64,000 nucleotides of DNA from Paenibacillus sp. J31TS4 (GCF_018403265.1 NZ_BOSI01000001.1:1922001-1986000), one strand, 5' to 3'; positions 7,860 to 17,285 are shown, counted from the stretch's first letter. Notes: generated from the sequence alone by a model not told the origin. Numbers and translations are program-made.

Positions 7860-8720
7860 ATGGAGATTATCATTCACGACACCTACAGTCTATATAAGGA
7901 AATGGATAAATTGCCAAATGAAGAGCGAGGCGACTTTTACGAGAATAAGTTAGTAGAACCATTTCAACCGATGATAAAGATCATGAATATGCCTGCGAAT
8001 CCTGAGGCAATGGGATGTTTACCTCTAATAGGGAGAGAACCTGAGGTGGAGGAAATGTTGATCAAGCTTAAAGCTGCCAATGCTTGGGAAACCGCTCGTA
8101 AAGCACTAGAAACTGCAGCAGAAAGATTTCTTGCTGCACGGGTAGCTGTACCAGAGAAGGTTGTACTTGGAATTTACCTTGGCAACCCTGAGTATTTGGC
8201 AAATAACGGCGGTATTACCGGCTTTGGTGGAATTCCAGGCTATATACAAGTTATTATAACACCAGACCAAAAGAGTTTAGCATTACTGCCATCTATTGTT
8301 GCTCATGAGTTTCATCATAATGTATTGTTTTACAATGCAAAGTGGAACTTTATGGAGGTTACTGTTGCAAAGTACCTAGCAGTAGAAGGTCTTGCAGAGA
8401 GCTTCGCGGAAAGTCTATATGGTTATGAATATCTTGGTCCCTGGGTAAAGGAACTAAAAGGAGAAGCGTTGGAAAAAGCTCGTAAAACAATTGGAGAGGC
8501 TTTAAATGTTAAAGGCTTTAACCAAGCTCGCAGATATATTTTTGGTGACATGCTGACAAGCTTCGAGGGAGCTGAAGCTTCAGGCATACCCCCATATTCT
8601 GGATATGCTGTAGGATATCATGCAGTACAATCTTTCTTGAAAAATACCGGTGTTTCTATTGAGCAGGCTACGGTTTTAGAGGGAGAAGAAATTATGGAGA
8701 GATCAAAATACTTTAAATAA
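7860..8720 (+). CDS. DUF2268-type putative zinc metallopeptidase
   Basis: 286 residues. The zinc motif HEFHH is at 149-153, with a downstream VEGLAESFAES glutamate helix (about 175-185) as the likely third ligand, as in gluzincin-like DUF2268 proteins. There is no signal peptide. GAAGGGAG precedes the ATG. It closes the low-GC operon and often accompanies MerR-type regulators in Bacillus. Substrate unknown. Confidence 0.8.
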   Translation: MEIIIHDTYSLYKEMDKLPNEERGDFYENKLVEPFQPMIKIMNMPANPEAMGCLPLIGREPEVEEMLIKLKAANAWETARKALETAAERFLAARVAVPEKVVLGIYLGNPEYLANNGGITGFGGIPGYIQVIITPDQKSLALLPSIVAHEFHHNVLFYNAKWNFMEVTVAKYLAVEGLAESFAESLYGYEYLGPWVKELKGEALEKARKTIGEALNVKGFNQARRYIFGDMLTSFEGAEASGIPPYSGYAVGYHAVQSFLKNTGVSIEQATVLEGEEIMERSKYFK

Positions 8721-8787
8721 AGGTGTTAATCCTCATTGTTGATATTTGATGTTTAAGAACATTGTGTCCGTAGCCCCGTTCAAATTA

Positions 8788-8817
8788 TTGAGCTCCCTCG
8801 ATATGATTTGATTTTCT
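8788..8817. repeat. Direct repeat, right copy
   Basis: The 25 bases at 8793-8817 are identical to 6030-6054. Low GC continues on to about 8965, so the repeat lies inside rather than exactly at the edge of the island. Confidence 0.8.
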
Positions 8818-8908
8818 GATGGGAAAAGTTATCGGCTTAGTCTACATTGGACTGGGTTTAAGAGTTGCTATTCAATCACAAAAGTAAATCAAATATTTGT
8901 TTAGGAAT

Positions 8909-8934
8909 GGGATGGCTACGGCCATCCCTTTTTT
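8909..8934 (+). terminator. Intrinsic terminator
   Basis: GGGATGGC pairs with GCCATCCC over a 4-base loop, followed by TTTTTT. It ends the low-GC operon. Confidence 0.85.
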
Positions 8935-8963
8935 ATTTAACTAACGGGATACGTTAGTTAAAT
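8935..8963. repeat. Perfect inverted repeat next to terminator
   Basis: ATTTAACTAACG and its exact complement (12-base arms) are separated by 5 bases. It directly follows the terminator and lies at the right edge of the low-GC island. It could be a second hairpin or the end of an inserted element. From here to 9109 I see nothing else. Confidence 0.6.
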
Positions 8964-9109
8964 GGCAACAGCGGCAGTCAAGTCTTGATCCACCGCTGAT
9001 TGATTGTAGTTCAGTCTAATATGGAGTCATCATCCGACCGGCCCTCTTCCGCGCGGCCGCCTCAGGATCTAGTGGAGGAGACGAGAAGCGGTCATGCCTA
9101 GCAGGGCGG

Positions 9110-9295
9110 TCAATCTCCGAACAAGCTAAAGTACAGCAGGGCGAGCAGATACATGGCGGCCAAGATAGCGGCGACCATGCCGAGAAAGCGGCTGTATGCG
9201 GCGGCGTGAGGATGCCGCTCTTCCAATGAATACGCCATAAGAATTAGCAAATTGCCGATGCAGAACAAGCCTATACCCGTAATCGCGGCCGTCAT
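9110..9295 (-). CDS. Small two-pass membrane protein
   Basis: 61 residues with two hydrophobic helices (about 3-22 and 37-58) joined by a polar EERHPHAAAYSR loop. AGGAGG lies 9 bases before the ATG. GC content and codon use match the host. It is divergent from the CDF transporter. Family not recognised. Confidence 0.65.
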   Translation of the reverse strand: MTAAITGIGLFCIGNLLILMAYSLEERHPHAAAYSRFLGMVAAILAAMYLLALLYFSLFGD

Positions 9296-9490
9296 GCGCC
9301 ACCGCCTCCTCTCTCCCCGGTTTGGTTGGGGTTACCAACCATTACCCGGCGGACGGCTGGGAGAAACCAGGCCGTTCGCTGTCCCCCAAAGCCCGGCGGG
9401 GGAGACGGACGGCCCGCGGCTCCGCAGGAGCTTTGCATACTTTTGGGCAGGCGGGGCATACGAAAGGCATCGAGGAGGAGGCGCGCAAGC

Positions 9491-10468
9491 ATGTACGATT
9501 ATCATCATCTGAATCACCGCAAGGAACAGACGGCCTCCCGCCGGGCATTATGGGTGACGCTCGTGTTGACGCTGTTCTTCACGATCGTTGAGTTAATCGG
9601 AGGCATCTTGAGCAACTCGCTTGCCCTGATCTCTGACTCCGCCCACATGGTCTCGGACGTCCTCGCCCTCGGCCTCAGCATGACCGCGATCTACCTGGCC
9701 AGGCGGGAACCGGACGCGCGCTATACGTTCGGCTATTTGCGTTTTGAGATTATCGCTTCGTTCCTGAACGGACTCGCGCTAGCGGTGATCGCAGTCGGCA
9801 TCTTCGCAGAAGGAATCCGGCGCTTTCTGCACCCTGAGGAGATTCATTTCCAGCTGATGCTCATCATCGCGGTCATTGGTCTTGTGGTGAACATCGTGCT
9901 GACATTCGTCCTCAGCCGAAGCATGAAGGAAGAAGACAATCTCAACGTGCAGAGCGCGCTGTGGCATTTCATCGGCGACCTGCTCAGCTCCATCGGCGTC
10001 ATCGTCTCGGCGGTGCTGATCTTCTATACCGGCTGGCTCGTCTTCGATCCGCTCATCAGCATCGTGATCGGGGGCATCCTCCTTGTGGGAGGCAGCCGCA
10101 TCATCCGTGAATCCTACCTCATTCTGATGGAATCCGTTCCCCGGAAGTTCGACCTGAACGAGGTCCGGGCACGCATGGGCGAAATTGAAGGCGTGCAGGA
10201 TGTCCACGAGCTGCATTTGTGGGCGATCTCGACGGACCATTACTCTCTGTCCGCCCATGTGTTCATCCGCCGGGACATCCAGCCGTTCTGCGTCATCCTT
10301 GCGATGAACGAGATGCTCCGAACCCGCTACGGCATCACCCACTCGACGGTCCAAATCGAGCACGCAAGCATACACCAGCACGGCGAATACGGCAGGCAGT
10401 TTCTGCTTCATCAGCAGCAATCGCAGCCGGACGGCGGCGGTTTCGGCGCACGCAGCCCGGAGGATTGA
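9491..10468 (+). CDS. CDF-family divalent cation efflux protein (CzcD-like)
   Basis: 325 residues from ATG at 9491 after GAGGAGGAGG; the long upstream extension of the frame has no ribosome site. Six transmembrane helices are visible. The HxxxD metal-site motif appears as SAHMVSD (helix II) and its counterpart as WHFIGD (helix V). The C-terminal cytoplasmic domain (VQDVHELHLWAISTDHYSLS) is the usual CDF dimer domain, and a His/Gln-rich tail follows. These proteins export Zn, Co or Cd by proton antiport. Substrate is not fixed by sequence. Confidence 0.9.
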   Translation: MYDYHHLNHRKEQTASRRALWVTLVLTLFFTIVELIGGILSNSLALISDSAHMVSDVLALGLSMTAIYLARREPDARYTFGYLRFEIIASFLNGLALAVIAVGIFAEGIRRFLHPEEIHFQLMLIIAVIGLVVNIVLTFVLSRSMKEEDNLNVQSALWHFIGDLLSSIGVIVSAVLIFYTGWLVFDPLISIVIGGILLVGGSRIIRESYLILMESVPRKFDLNEVRARMGEIEGVQDVHELHLWAISTDHYSLSAHVFIRRDIQPFCVILAMNEMLRTRYGITHSTVQIEHASIHQHGEYGRQFLLHQQQSQPDGGGFGARSPED

Positions 10469-10553
10469 GAACGCCGGGAGCGTCAAAGCCCCGGTCCATC
10501 CAATTGATTCATCCTATCAGACGACCGTTTTTAAAAAAATTCTTTATAAAACC

Positions 10554-10581
10554 TTTACTTAAAAATCTACTCGAATTAACA
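10554..10581 (+). promoter_or_regulatory. Possible PhoP box upstream of alkaline phosphatase
   Basis: TTTACT, TCTACT and TTAACA hexamers recur at roughly one helical turn, resembling the Bacillus TT(A/T)ACA direct repeats bound by PhoP. A TATTAT -10-like element follows at 10591. Phosphate control is plausible for this gene but the match is imperfect. Confidence 0.35.
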
Positions 10582-10637
10582 TTTCCCCTCTATTATACAT
10601 TTGAGTTCAATACTTTCACTTAGAGAGGGAGTATATT

Positions 10638-12290
10638 ATGAATCGGATTTTGAATAAGAAAGCAGTCGCAATAACGATGGCTGCTGCTGTAACTTTTTCT
10701 TTAGGTTCTGTAGGGTACAATAGTATCACAGAAGCAAAGAGCAAGAAGAATGAACCTACCAATGTTATTATGATGGTGATGGATGGAACTAGTGCAGGTG
10801 CCACATCTTTAGCGAGATGGTACAAAGGTGAGAACCTTGCCATGGATGAAATCGTTATTGGAGGAGTGCGTACGCATTCTGCCGAATCAGCGATTACCGA
10901 TTCTGCACCAGCGGCAACCGCCTTAGCAACCGGGCATAAAAGTAATGATAAAATTATTGGGCTTCTTCCTAAAATAGTGAATACACCTGGTGTCGACCCC
11001 GTTAATCCTGAAGATGCTTATAAACCGGTTGCAAACGTATTAGAGGGCGCGAAGCTATTAGGAAAGTCGACAGGTATCATTTCTACTTCTGAAATTCAAC
11101 ATGCAACTCCAGCAGGCTTCTCTTCTCACGCAGCCCATCGCAGCAATTACCAAGATATTGCCGAGCAACAGGTTTATCAGGAAATCGATGTTGTTCTCGG
11201 CGGAGGAAAAGAATCTCTATTACCAGGCACAACAAAGAACTCCCGAGTTGACGGTGAAGATTTAACAAAAGTACTTGATTCTAAAGGATATGAATTTGTA
11301 GAAACACGTGATGAGCTTTTAAAAACAAAATCAAATAAAATTTGGGGATCCTTTGCTCCTTCCGCTCTAGCCTATGATTTTGACCGTAAAGTAACGAATA
11401 ATAATGAACCATCCCTTGCTGAAATGACGAAAAAAGCCATCGATACCCTCTCCAAAAATGAAAAAGGTTTCTTCCTATTTGTAGAAGGGAGTAAAGTAGA
11501 CTGGGCAGCACACGCAAATGATACAATCGGAATCATTAGTGATGTATTGGCTTTTGATGATGCGGTAAACGAAGCTTTAGAATTTGCGAAAAAAGATGGA
11601 AATACAATGGTTATCGCAGTTAGTGATCACGGAAACAGCGGGATTACGATGGGCAATGTAAACACGAACTCCAAGTACCCCGAAACACCGGTTTCTGCTT
11701 ATGTTGATCCTTTAAAGAAAGCTTCGATGACAATCGAAGGTGCTTTAAAGCAATTAAAGGCCGATCGCTCTAATATGAAAGAAGTAGCGGAATTATATGG
11801 TTTGGATAACCTAACAGCAACGGAAATCGAAGCTCTAAGAGCATCGAAATCTTTACAAGCTGATATGACGAAAATGCTCGCAAATCGTGCGAATATTGGT
11901 TTTACTACCGGTGGTCATACCGGAGAAGATGTCTTCCTTTACGCTTATGGTCCATCCAGACCATATGGATTGGTAGAAAACACGGACATCGCGAAATCGA
12001 TGGCTGAATTCTTAGGTTTTGATCTGAATAAAACAACGGACAAACTATTTGTCAATGCGAGAGAGTCCTATGAGAAAAAAGGGTATGAGACTCGTATCGA
12101 TGTAACGGATGAGAAAAACCCAATATTTATTGCTGAAAAACAAAATATCAAGATTGAACTGCCTGTTAATAAAAACGTTGCCTATGTTACGCAAAACAAA
12201 AAGACTTACACTAAGACACTTGAAGGGATAACCGTTTATAACACAAAAGATTTCTATGTATCGGAAGCTGCATTAAACTTATCTAAATAA
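10638..12290 (+). CDS. Secreted alkaline phosphatase
   Basis: 550 residues with a Sec-type signal peptide (MNRILNKKAVAITMAAAVTF). The alkaline phosphatase core follows: metal-binding VMDGTSAGA near residue 48, the catalytic serine in TDSAPAATALATGHK near 86-100, the HATPAGFSSH block near 155, the FVEGSKVDWAAHAND metal site near 285, VSDHGNSG near 330 and GGHTGED near 430. It hydrolyses phosphomonoesters outside the cell under phosphate limitation. The gene is AT-rich (Bacillus-like) in a 60% GC host, suggesting acquisition. GAGAGGGAG precedes the ATG. Confidence 0.92.
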   Translation: MNRILNKKAVAITMAAAVTFSLGSVGYNSITEAKSKKNEPTNVIMMVMDGTSAGATSLARWYKGENLAMDEIVIGGVRTHSAESAITDSAPAATALATGHKSNDKIIGLLPKIVNTPGVDPVNPEDAYKPVANVLEGAKLLGKSTGIISTSEIQHATPAGFSSHAAHRSNYQDIAEQQVYQEIDVVLGGGKESLLPGTTKNSRVDGEDLTKVLDSKGYEFVETRDELLKTKSNKIWGSFAPSALAYDFDRKVTNNNEPSLAEMTKKAIDTLSKNEKGFFLFVEGSKVDWAAHANDTIGIISDVLAFDDAVNEALEFAKKDGNTMVIAVSDHGNSGITMGNVNTNSKYPETPVSAYVDPLKKASMTIEGALKQLKADRSNMKEVAELYGLDNLTATEIEALRASKSLQADMTKMLANRANIGFTTGGHTGEDVFLYAYGPSRPYGLVENTDIAKSMAEFLGFDLNKTTDKLFVNARESYEKKGYETRIDVTDEKNPIFIAEKQNIKIELPVNKNVAYVTQNKKTYTKTLEGITVYNTKDFYVSEAALNLSK

Positions 12291-12304
12291 ATTTGATAGG
12301 GTGC

Positions 12305-12328
12305 TTTCCCTAAATAAAATTAGGGAAA
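12305..12328 (+). terminator. Hairpin after alkaline phosphatase
   Basis: TTTCCCTAA pairs with TTAGGGAAA across 6 bases, 15 bases after the stop codon. The T-run is weak. Confidence 0.55.
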
Positions 12329-12403
12329 TCGCGGGCGGCCTTCCATTCCCAAAAGTGGCCGAATCTCTCCTCAGGACACGGGGGCGCATCGCCCGCTCGC
12401 AAT

Positions 12404-12437
12404 AAAAAGACCCGGCGGTTGACCGCCCGGTCTTTTT
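12404..12437. terminator. Bidirectional intrinsic terminator
   Basis: AAAAAGACC(C)GGCGG pairs with CCGCC(C)GGTCTTTTT, flanked by A- and T-runs on both sides. It sits between the convergent phosphatase and antiporter genes and can serve both. Confidence 0.85.
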
Positions 12438-12471
12438 GCATGCCGTTCTCTATGCGTTCGCGGCTCAGCCG

Positions 12472-14502
12472 CTATTCTCCCTCTTCCACACCGAACATCG
12501 CTGTCTCCGTGTAGAGGATATGCTGGCGGAGCTCCCGCACGATCTCGCGGCTGATGTCCCCGTTCTCGAACAACGCCTGCACTTCGTCACGCTCCGTCTG
12601 GATCGCCTTGTACTGCAGCTCGCGCTTCTGCTTGCGGAACCGCTCGTCGCGCGGCTGCCGGTCCGGGCCGATCCGCAGCCGGCCGATCATCTCGTTATAG
12701 TCGGCGATGACCGTAAGCGATTCGTTGCGGTTGTCGTCCGTGATGTTCTCTCCGATCGCCGCGATGGCCGCCTGGGCGAGCTGAATGCGGATATCCCGAA
12801 GACGCACCGCCTCCTCGGCCGGGAGCCGGCGGAGCTTGCCGCTGCGTGAGAACAGCCGGGCCGCCCGGCGCAGCAAAATGATGAGCGGCAGCGTCAGCCG
12901 CAGCCGGATCCGGTTGGCGAGCGCCCGCTCCTTGTAATTGAGCGTCTCCCGGATGGCGTAGAACTGCTCGCGGGAAAGCTTGCCTTCCTCAAGCAGCAGA
13001 TGCGTCTTCTTCCTCTCTGCCATGAGAGCGAGCTTGCGGATCTCCAGCTCGCGGCGGCGGGAGCGGAAACCGAAGGTTCCTTCCCGCTCCTCGTTGCGGA
13101 CCTCTCGCACGAGCCGGTTGAAGTCCGACAGCACGGCGAGCGCGGCAGCGCGGTTGGCGTCGGTCATCTCGTCGCGGACCGCCTGGGCGCCTGCCGCCAA
13201 AATGTTGAGCTTGGCCTCCTGCAGCTTTCGGCCCCGATCCTGATCCGCAGACGACTTCCCTTTGGACAAGAGCGGAAGGACCACGCTCGCGAGAATGAGG
13301 GTGAACAGGATAACGCCTGCCGACAGGAAGATGATGAGGTCGCGCTCCGGGAACGGGCTGCCGTCCATCAGCGCGTACGGGATGGAGAAGGCGCCCGCCA
13401 ACGTAACCGCGCCGCGGACACCCGCCAGCGAGGTTACACTCGCGGTCTGGAGCCGCGGCCGTTCCTGCGTCTCGCCCTTGCCGAGCGCCCAGGAGCCGCT
13501 CCAGAAGACATACACCCAGATGAACCGCAGCAGCAGGAGGAGTGCCGAGATCACGACCACATAACCGAGCGCGAGCAGCGTGCTGATCGCCTCATTCTCG
13601 ACGATCACCTCCGCCACATCCGGCAGCTGCATGCCGAGCAGGACGAAGACGAGACCGTTCAGCAGGAACAGAATAACCGTCCAGGTGCTGTTCGAGACAA
13701 TTTGCAGCTTGGCCATGGACGATTCCGCGCGGTCGTCCCGGATGGCATGGACAATGCCGCCCGCGACCACCGCCAGAATCCCGGACAGGCCGAGCTCCTC
13801 GGTAACGAGGAAGATAAGAAACGGCGTCAGAATCTGGATCAGCATATGGATGGTGACGTCCTCCATGCCGAGGCGACGGATGAAGATCCGCAGCCGGATG
13901 AGGAAGTACGATAGAATGACCCCGCAGGCAAGGCCGCCGAGCGAGATCTTGACGAAGCTGATGGCTACGTCGGCCAGCGAGAAAGCCCCGGTGACCATGG
14001 CCGCGATGGCGAACCGGAACGCCACCAGGCCGGAAGCATCGTTCATGAGCGCTTCGCCCTCCAGCAGCCGCAAGATCGACTTGGGCAGCCGAACCCGCCC
14101 CGCCAGCGCACCTACGGCGACCGGGTCCGTCGGAGACAGAATGCCCGCCAGCGCGAACGCGGCCGGCAGCGGGATGGACGGAATAAGCCAGTGGATGGCG
14201 TAGCCTCCCACGAGCACGGTTACGAACACGAGACCGAGCGCAAGCAGCAGGATAGGCGTTCGCAGGTGCCACAGCTCCTGGCGCGGCGTCCGTTTGCCGT
14301 CATTGAACAGAAGCGGGGCGATAAACAGGATGAAAAACAGCTCCGGCTCCAGCTCAAGATGAATGCCGAACGGCAGCAGCACGGCGGCTGCGCCGAGCGC
14401 GATCTGGAAGATAGGGATCGGCACGAACGGAACGAACCGGTTCAGCAGGTTCGAGATGCCGATCAGCACAATGAGCAGAAGCACGGTGAGGAAGAGCTCC
14501 AT
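12472..14502 (-). CDS. nhaK: Na+/H+ antiporter, CPA1 family (NhaK/NhaP-like)
   Basis: 676 residues, close to the length of Bacillus NhaK. Residues 1-415 form about 12 transmembrane helices with the ion-site motifs LSPTDPVAV (near 118) and EGEALMNDASG (near 143). Residues 420-676 form a long, charged, mostly helical cytoplasmic domain with repeated R/E-rich stretches. It exchanges Na+/K+ for H+ across the membrane in salt and pH homeostasis. It is convergent with the phosphatase, behind a shared terminator. Confidence 0.9.
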   Translation of the reverse strand: MELFLTVLLLIVLIGISNLLNRFVPFVPIPIFQIALGAAAVLLPFGIHLELEPELFFILFIAPLLFNDGKRTPRQELWHLRTPILLLALGLVFVTVLVGGYAIHWLIPSIPLPAAFALAGILSPTDPVAVGALAGRVRLPKSILRLLEGEALMNDASGLVAFRFAIAAMVTGAFSLADVAISFVKISLGGLACGVILSYFLIRLRIFIRRLGMEDVTIHMLIQILTPFLIFLVTEELGLSGILAVVAGGIVHAIRDDRAESSMAKLQIVSNSTWTVILFLLNGLVFVLLGMQLPDVAEVIVENEAISTLLALGYVVVISALLLLLRFIWVYVFWSGSWALGKGETQERPRLQTASVTSLAGVRGAVTLAGAFSIPYALMDGSPFPERDLIIFLSAGVILFTLILASVVLPLLSKGKSSADQDRGRKLQEAKLNILAAGAQAVRDEMTDANRAAALAVLSDFNRLVREVRNEEREGTFGFRSRRRELEIRKLALMAERKKTHLLLEEGKLSREQFYAIRETLNYKERALANRIRLRLTLPLIILLRRAARLFSRSGKLRRLPAEEAVRLRDIRIQLAQAAIAAIGENITDDNRNESLTVIADYNEMIGRLRIGPDRQPRDERFRKQKRELQYKAIQTERDEVQALFENGDISREIVRELRQHILYTETAMFGVEEGE

Positions 14503-14562
14503 CCGGCTGCCTCCTTTCTCTTGATGGCTGGCGTAGAATGTTAGGCTGAGCGTCGGCTTGTC

Positions 14563-15771
14563 CTAGATTTCGCGCGGCGCCGTCTCGGCCCGGCGCGTCA
14601 GGACGGTGAGCCGAAGCGAGAGCAGCAGCGCAGCGAACAGGAAGCAGGCGATCATGGCGACGATTCCGTGCCAGCCGAAGGCCGACCAGAGAGAACCGCC
14701 TGCCGTGCCTCCGACGCTCGAGCCGGCGTAGTAGAAGAACAGATAGAGGGAAGACGCCTGGGCCTTGTCGTGGTCGGCGAGCCGGCCGACCCAGCCGCTC
14801 GCGATCGAATGCCCACCGAAGAAGCCGAAGGTGAAGACGGCGATCCCCGCCAGCTTCAGAAGCAGGTCCGTCTCCAGCGTCAGGCAGGCGCCGGCGAACA
14901 ACAGCAGCAGCGCGATGGCCAGCACCCGGGGACGGCCGTGCCGGTCCGCCTGTTTGCCCATCCACGCCGAGCTGAAGGTGCCGACGATATAGACGAGGAA
15001 GATCCAGCCGACAAGGGTCTGGCTGAGCGAATATGGCGGCGCGAGCAGCTGAAAGCCGATGTAGTTGTACAGCGTCACGAAGCTGCCCATCAGCAGGAAG
15101 CCGACGCCGTACAGGCACAAGAGGCGCACATCCCGGCACAGGGAAGCGAGGGAACGCACGAGCGGCAGCAGCTTCAGCGGCCGGGGCTCGAAATGGCGCG
15201 AAGGCGGCAGCAGCAGCCAAAAGACGACGCTTGCCGCCACGCCTAGAAGCCCGATGCCGACGATGGCGGTCCGCCACCCCCACAGGTCGGTGAGCGTCCC
15301 GGTGACGATACGTCCGGCCATGCCTCCGACCGAATTGCCGCTTATGTAGAGCCCCATCGCAACACCGAGACTCCCTGCCTCAACCTCCTCCCCGAGGTAA
15401 GCCATGGCGATAGCCGGCACCCCCGACAGAATAATTCCCTGCAGGATGCGGAACGCCAGCAGGACGGGATAGGTCGGGCTGGCCGCTGTCAGCAGCGTCA
15501 TGAGGGAGACGGCGAACAGCGCTACCAGCATGACCGGCTTGCGGCCCCATGCCTCCGACAGCGAGCCGGCGAGCAGCATGCTGACCGCAAGGGCGATGGT
15601 GACGACCGATAGCGACAGGCTGGCGACAGCTGGAGTCAGGCCGAACTCTTGCGCGAATACCGGGAGGAGGGGCTGGGTGCTGTACAATACGGCGAACGTG
15701 GTGAAGCCGCCGGCGAACAAAGCGATGTTCGTCCGGCGGAACAAGGCGGTGCCCTGCTTGATGTAGCTCAT
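14563..15771 (-). CDS. MFS transporter (YnfM-like exporter)
   Basis: 402 residues with 12 predicted transmembrane helices, the MFS motif GSLSEAWGRKPVML between helices 2 and 3, and a related MGKQADRHGRPRVL between helices 8 and 9. It belongs to the drug/sugar exporter branch. A promoter-like TTGGTT/TGATAA pair (16-base spacing) lies on the minus strand near 15867-15895. Substrate unknown. Confidence 0.85.
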   Translation of the reverse strand: MSYIKQGTALFRRTNIALFAGGFTTFAVLYSTQPLLPVFAQEFGLTPAVASLSLSVVTIALAVSMLLAGSLSEAWGRKPVMLVALFAVSLMTLLTAASPTYPVLLAFRILQGIILSGVPAIAMAYLGEEVEAGSLGVAMGLYISGNSVGGMAGRIVTGTLTDLWGWRTAIVGIGLLGVAASVVFWLLLPPSRHFEPRPLKLLPLVRSLASLCRDVRLLCLYGVGFLLMGSFVTLYNYIGFQLLAPPYSLSQTLVGWIFLVYIVGTFSSAWMGKQADRHGRPRVLAIALLLLFAGACLTLETDLLLKLAGIAVFTFGFFGGHSIASGWVGRLADHDKAQASSLYLFFYYAGSSVGGTAGGSLWSAFGWHGIVAMIACFLFAALLLSLRLTVLTRRAETAPREI

Positions 15772-16121
15772 GATGCCTGCCTTCTTTCTATAGGGGAACC
15801 GAATCGGGGACGGCCTCGCGCCCTCCCCAAGATATACCCATATTCCAGGGTTATGCTCTCTTTATCATACTCCAACCGGTCCAAACCAACCAAATTTCCA
15901 TAGCCCAGGTCATAAGCGGCATGATAATTTGACGTCATTCCCACCTTTCTCCCGTTTGTCGCCATAGACCGGGCCATCCTCGGGGCCGCCGCCCGTAAGA
16001 GCTCGGCTCCCGGGTTATGCCGGATACTCCGGGCATATTGGCATAGACGGCGAGAGCAGAGAAGCTAGGAATGAACCCCGTTCCGAAAGCCGATACTAGC
16101 CGGCAAAGAGGAGGTGGCAAT
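15772..16121. other. Gene-free stretch between MFS gene and small ORF
   Basis: About 350 bases of regulatory DNA. On the minus strand it holds a likely promoter for the MFS gene. A 56-codon minus frame (15768-15935) with a fair ribosome site overlaps the MFS start, but it runs through that promoter and resembles no family, so I do not call it. Confidence 0.5.
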
Positions 16122-16265
16122 GTGGACTACCGACCGGCCGAGCTGACTGGGGAGCAGATCGCCAGGCTTCAGCGGATGGAAGAAGAAATGCGGGCGGATA
16201 CGCAGCAGGACATCATCCTGATCGCCTACGACCCGGACAATGACCCGTCCGCGAGCGAGAAGTAG
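16122..16265 (+). CDS. Small hypothetical protein
   Basis: 47 residues from GTG at 16122, chosen because GAGGAGG lies 7 bases upstream. The sequence is polar and helical (LTGEQIARLQRMEEEMRAD). A strong terminator follows 30 bases after the stop. Family not recognised. Confidence 0.55.
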   Translation: MDYRPAELTGEQIARLQRMEEEMRADTQQDIILIAYDPDNDPSASEK

Positions 16266-16295
16266 AACGGCGGCCGTTAGAAGCGGCCGCCGAAA

Positions 16296-16324
16296 GGAGC
16301 GGGCCGCCATGGCCCGCTCCTTTT
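16296..16324 (+). terminator. Intrinsic terminator
   Basis: GGAGCGGGCC pairs with GGCCCGCTCC across 5 bases, followed by TTTT. An upstream AAA may let it also act for the convergent sigma/anti-sigma operon. Confidence 0.75.
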
Positions 16325-16430
16325 GGTGGTTCACCACCGCCTTATGACGCCGAACCCCGTGCACCGGGAGCTTCGCCCGGGACGGCTGCTTGCTGCGATA
16401 GAGCCTCCCTCTCCCCAAATAGGTCCTGTA

Positions 16431-17285
16431 TCAATTCCGCTTGCCGATATATGCTTCCGCGAGCGCGATCAGTTCCTCCCGGGAGGCCGTGCCGATCAAG
16501 CGGACGTCCAGCATCTGGCCGCTCGCCGTCTTGTATTCGAGCACGAGGCGGTTCTGCTTCGCGTCCTGGATATACATGGCGAGCGCCCGGCCGCTCCAGT
16601 CCACCTGCTCCCAGCTGCCGACGAAGGTGCCGCTCCGGCTGCCGCCCTCTGCCGCATGCCTCGTCGCCGCTTCGTCCACGCTCTGGGTGACAACCGCCCA
16701 ACGGCCATCCGCCAGCTCATAGAAGTCATGCAGCACCGGATTATGCCCAACCACCCGGTCCGGCTGGCCTTTCTCCTGCTGGACGACGTTCATCCAGGCG
16801 CCGGCCGTCCGGACCGGCTGATACCGATTCTCTGCCGCGGACGGGCGAAGCAGCGGGAATGGATATGTACGCTCCGCCTCCTCCAGCGTAACGGCCTTCT
16901 CCATGTTCCTGCCGGTGCGCAGCACATCTTCGATCTGATCCCGGTAACTCGGCTCCGGGCCGAACAGCTTCTCTTTCCACGCGTCGATGCGGGCGTTGCG
17001 GCCGCCGTCGTTCTCGATGGTGAAGACGCCTCCCTCCCAATGGATCGGCAGGACGGACGCACCGACGGTCAACGCGACGAGGAAGAAGAGGGCGGCCGTC
17101 ATCACTCCGATTCTCCTGCTCCTTGAGAAGCGCCGGGTCTGCCGCCTTTCGGCTGCTGAGCCCGGCCGGCTCTCTCCAGGCTCACGAATCGCCTCCAGCA
17201 CCGCGCGGCTGACATCGATGCGCGGCAGCCGGACCTCTCTCCATTCCGCCGCTCTCTTCTCAAACTCGGATCGAGTGGGCTTCAT
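16431..17285 (-). CDS. Probable membrane anti-sigma factor
   Basis: 284 residues from the ATG at 17285, which overlaps the sigma-factor 3' end by 26 bases. Residues 1-58 are cytoplasmic and basic, 59-80 form one transmembrane helix, and the rest is extracytoplasmic with no recognised enzyme motif. No HxxxCxxC zinc motif is present, so it is not a ZAS-type anti-sigma. Translational overlap with an ECF gene is the main evidence. Its extracellular part probably senses the signal. Confidence 0.7.
   Translation of the reverse strand: MKPTRSEFEKRAAEWREVRLPRIDVSRAVLEAIREPGESRPGSAAERRQTRRFSRSRRIGVMTAALFFLVALTVGASVLPIHWEGGVFTIENDGGRNARIDAWKEKLFGPEPSYRDQIEDVLRTGRNMEKAVTLEEAERTYPFPLLRPSAAENRYQPVRTAGAWMNVVQQEKGQPDRVVGHNPVLHDFYELADGRWAVVTQSVDEAATRHAAEGGSRSGTFVGSWEQVDWSGRALAMYIQDAKQNRLVLEYKTASGQMLDVRLIGTASREELIALAEAYIGKRN

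Noticed and set aside
8935-8963. The 12-base inverted repeat as an insertion-sequence end.
   Set aside because: No transposase gene and no second matching end was found in the window.
15768-15935. A 56-codon minus frame coupled to the MFS start, with a fair ribosome site.
   Set aside because: The likely MFS promoter lies inside it and its sequence resembles no protein family.
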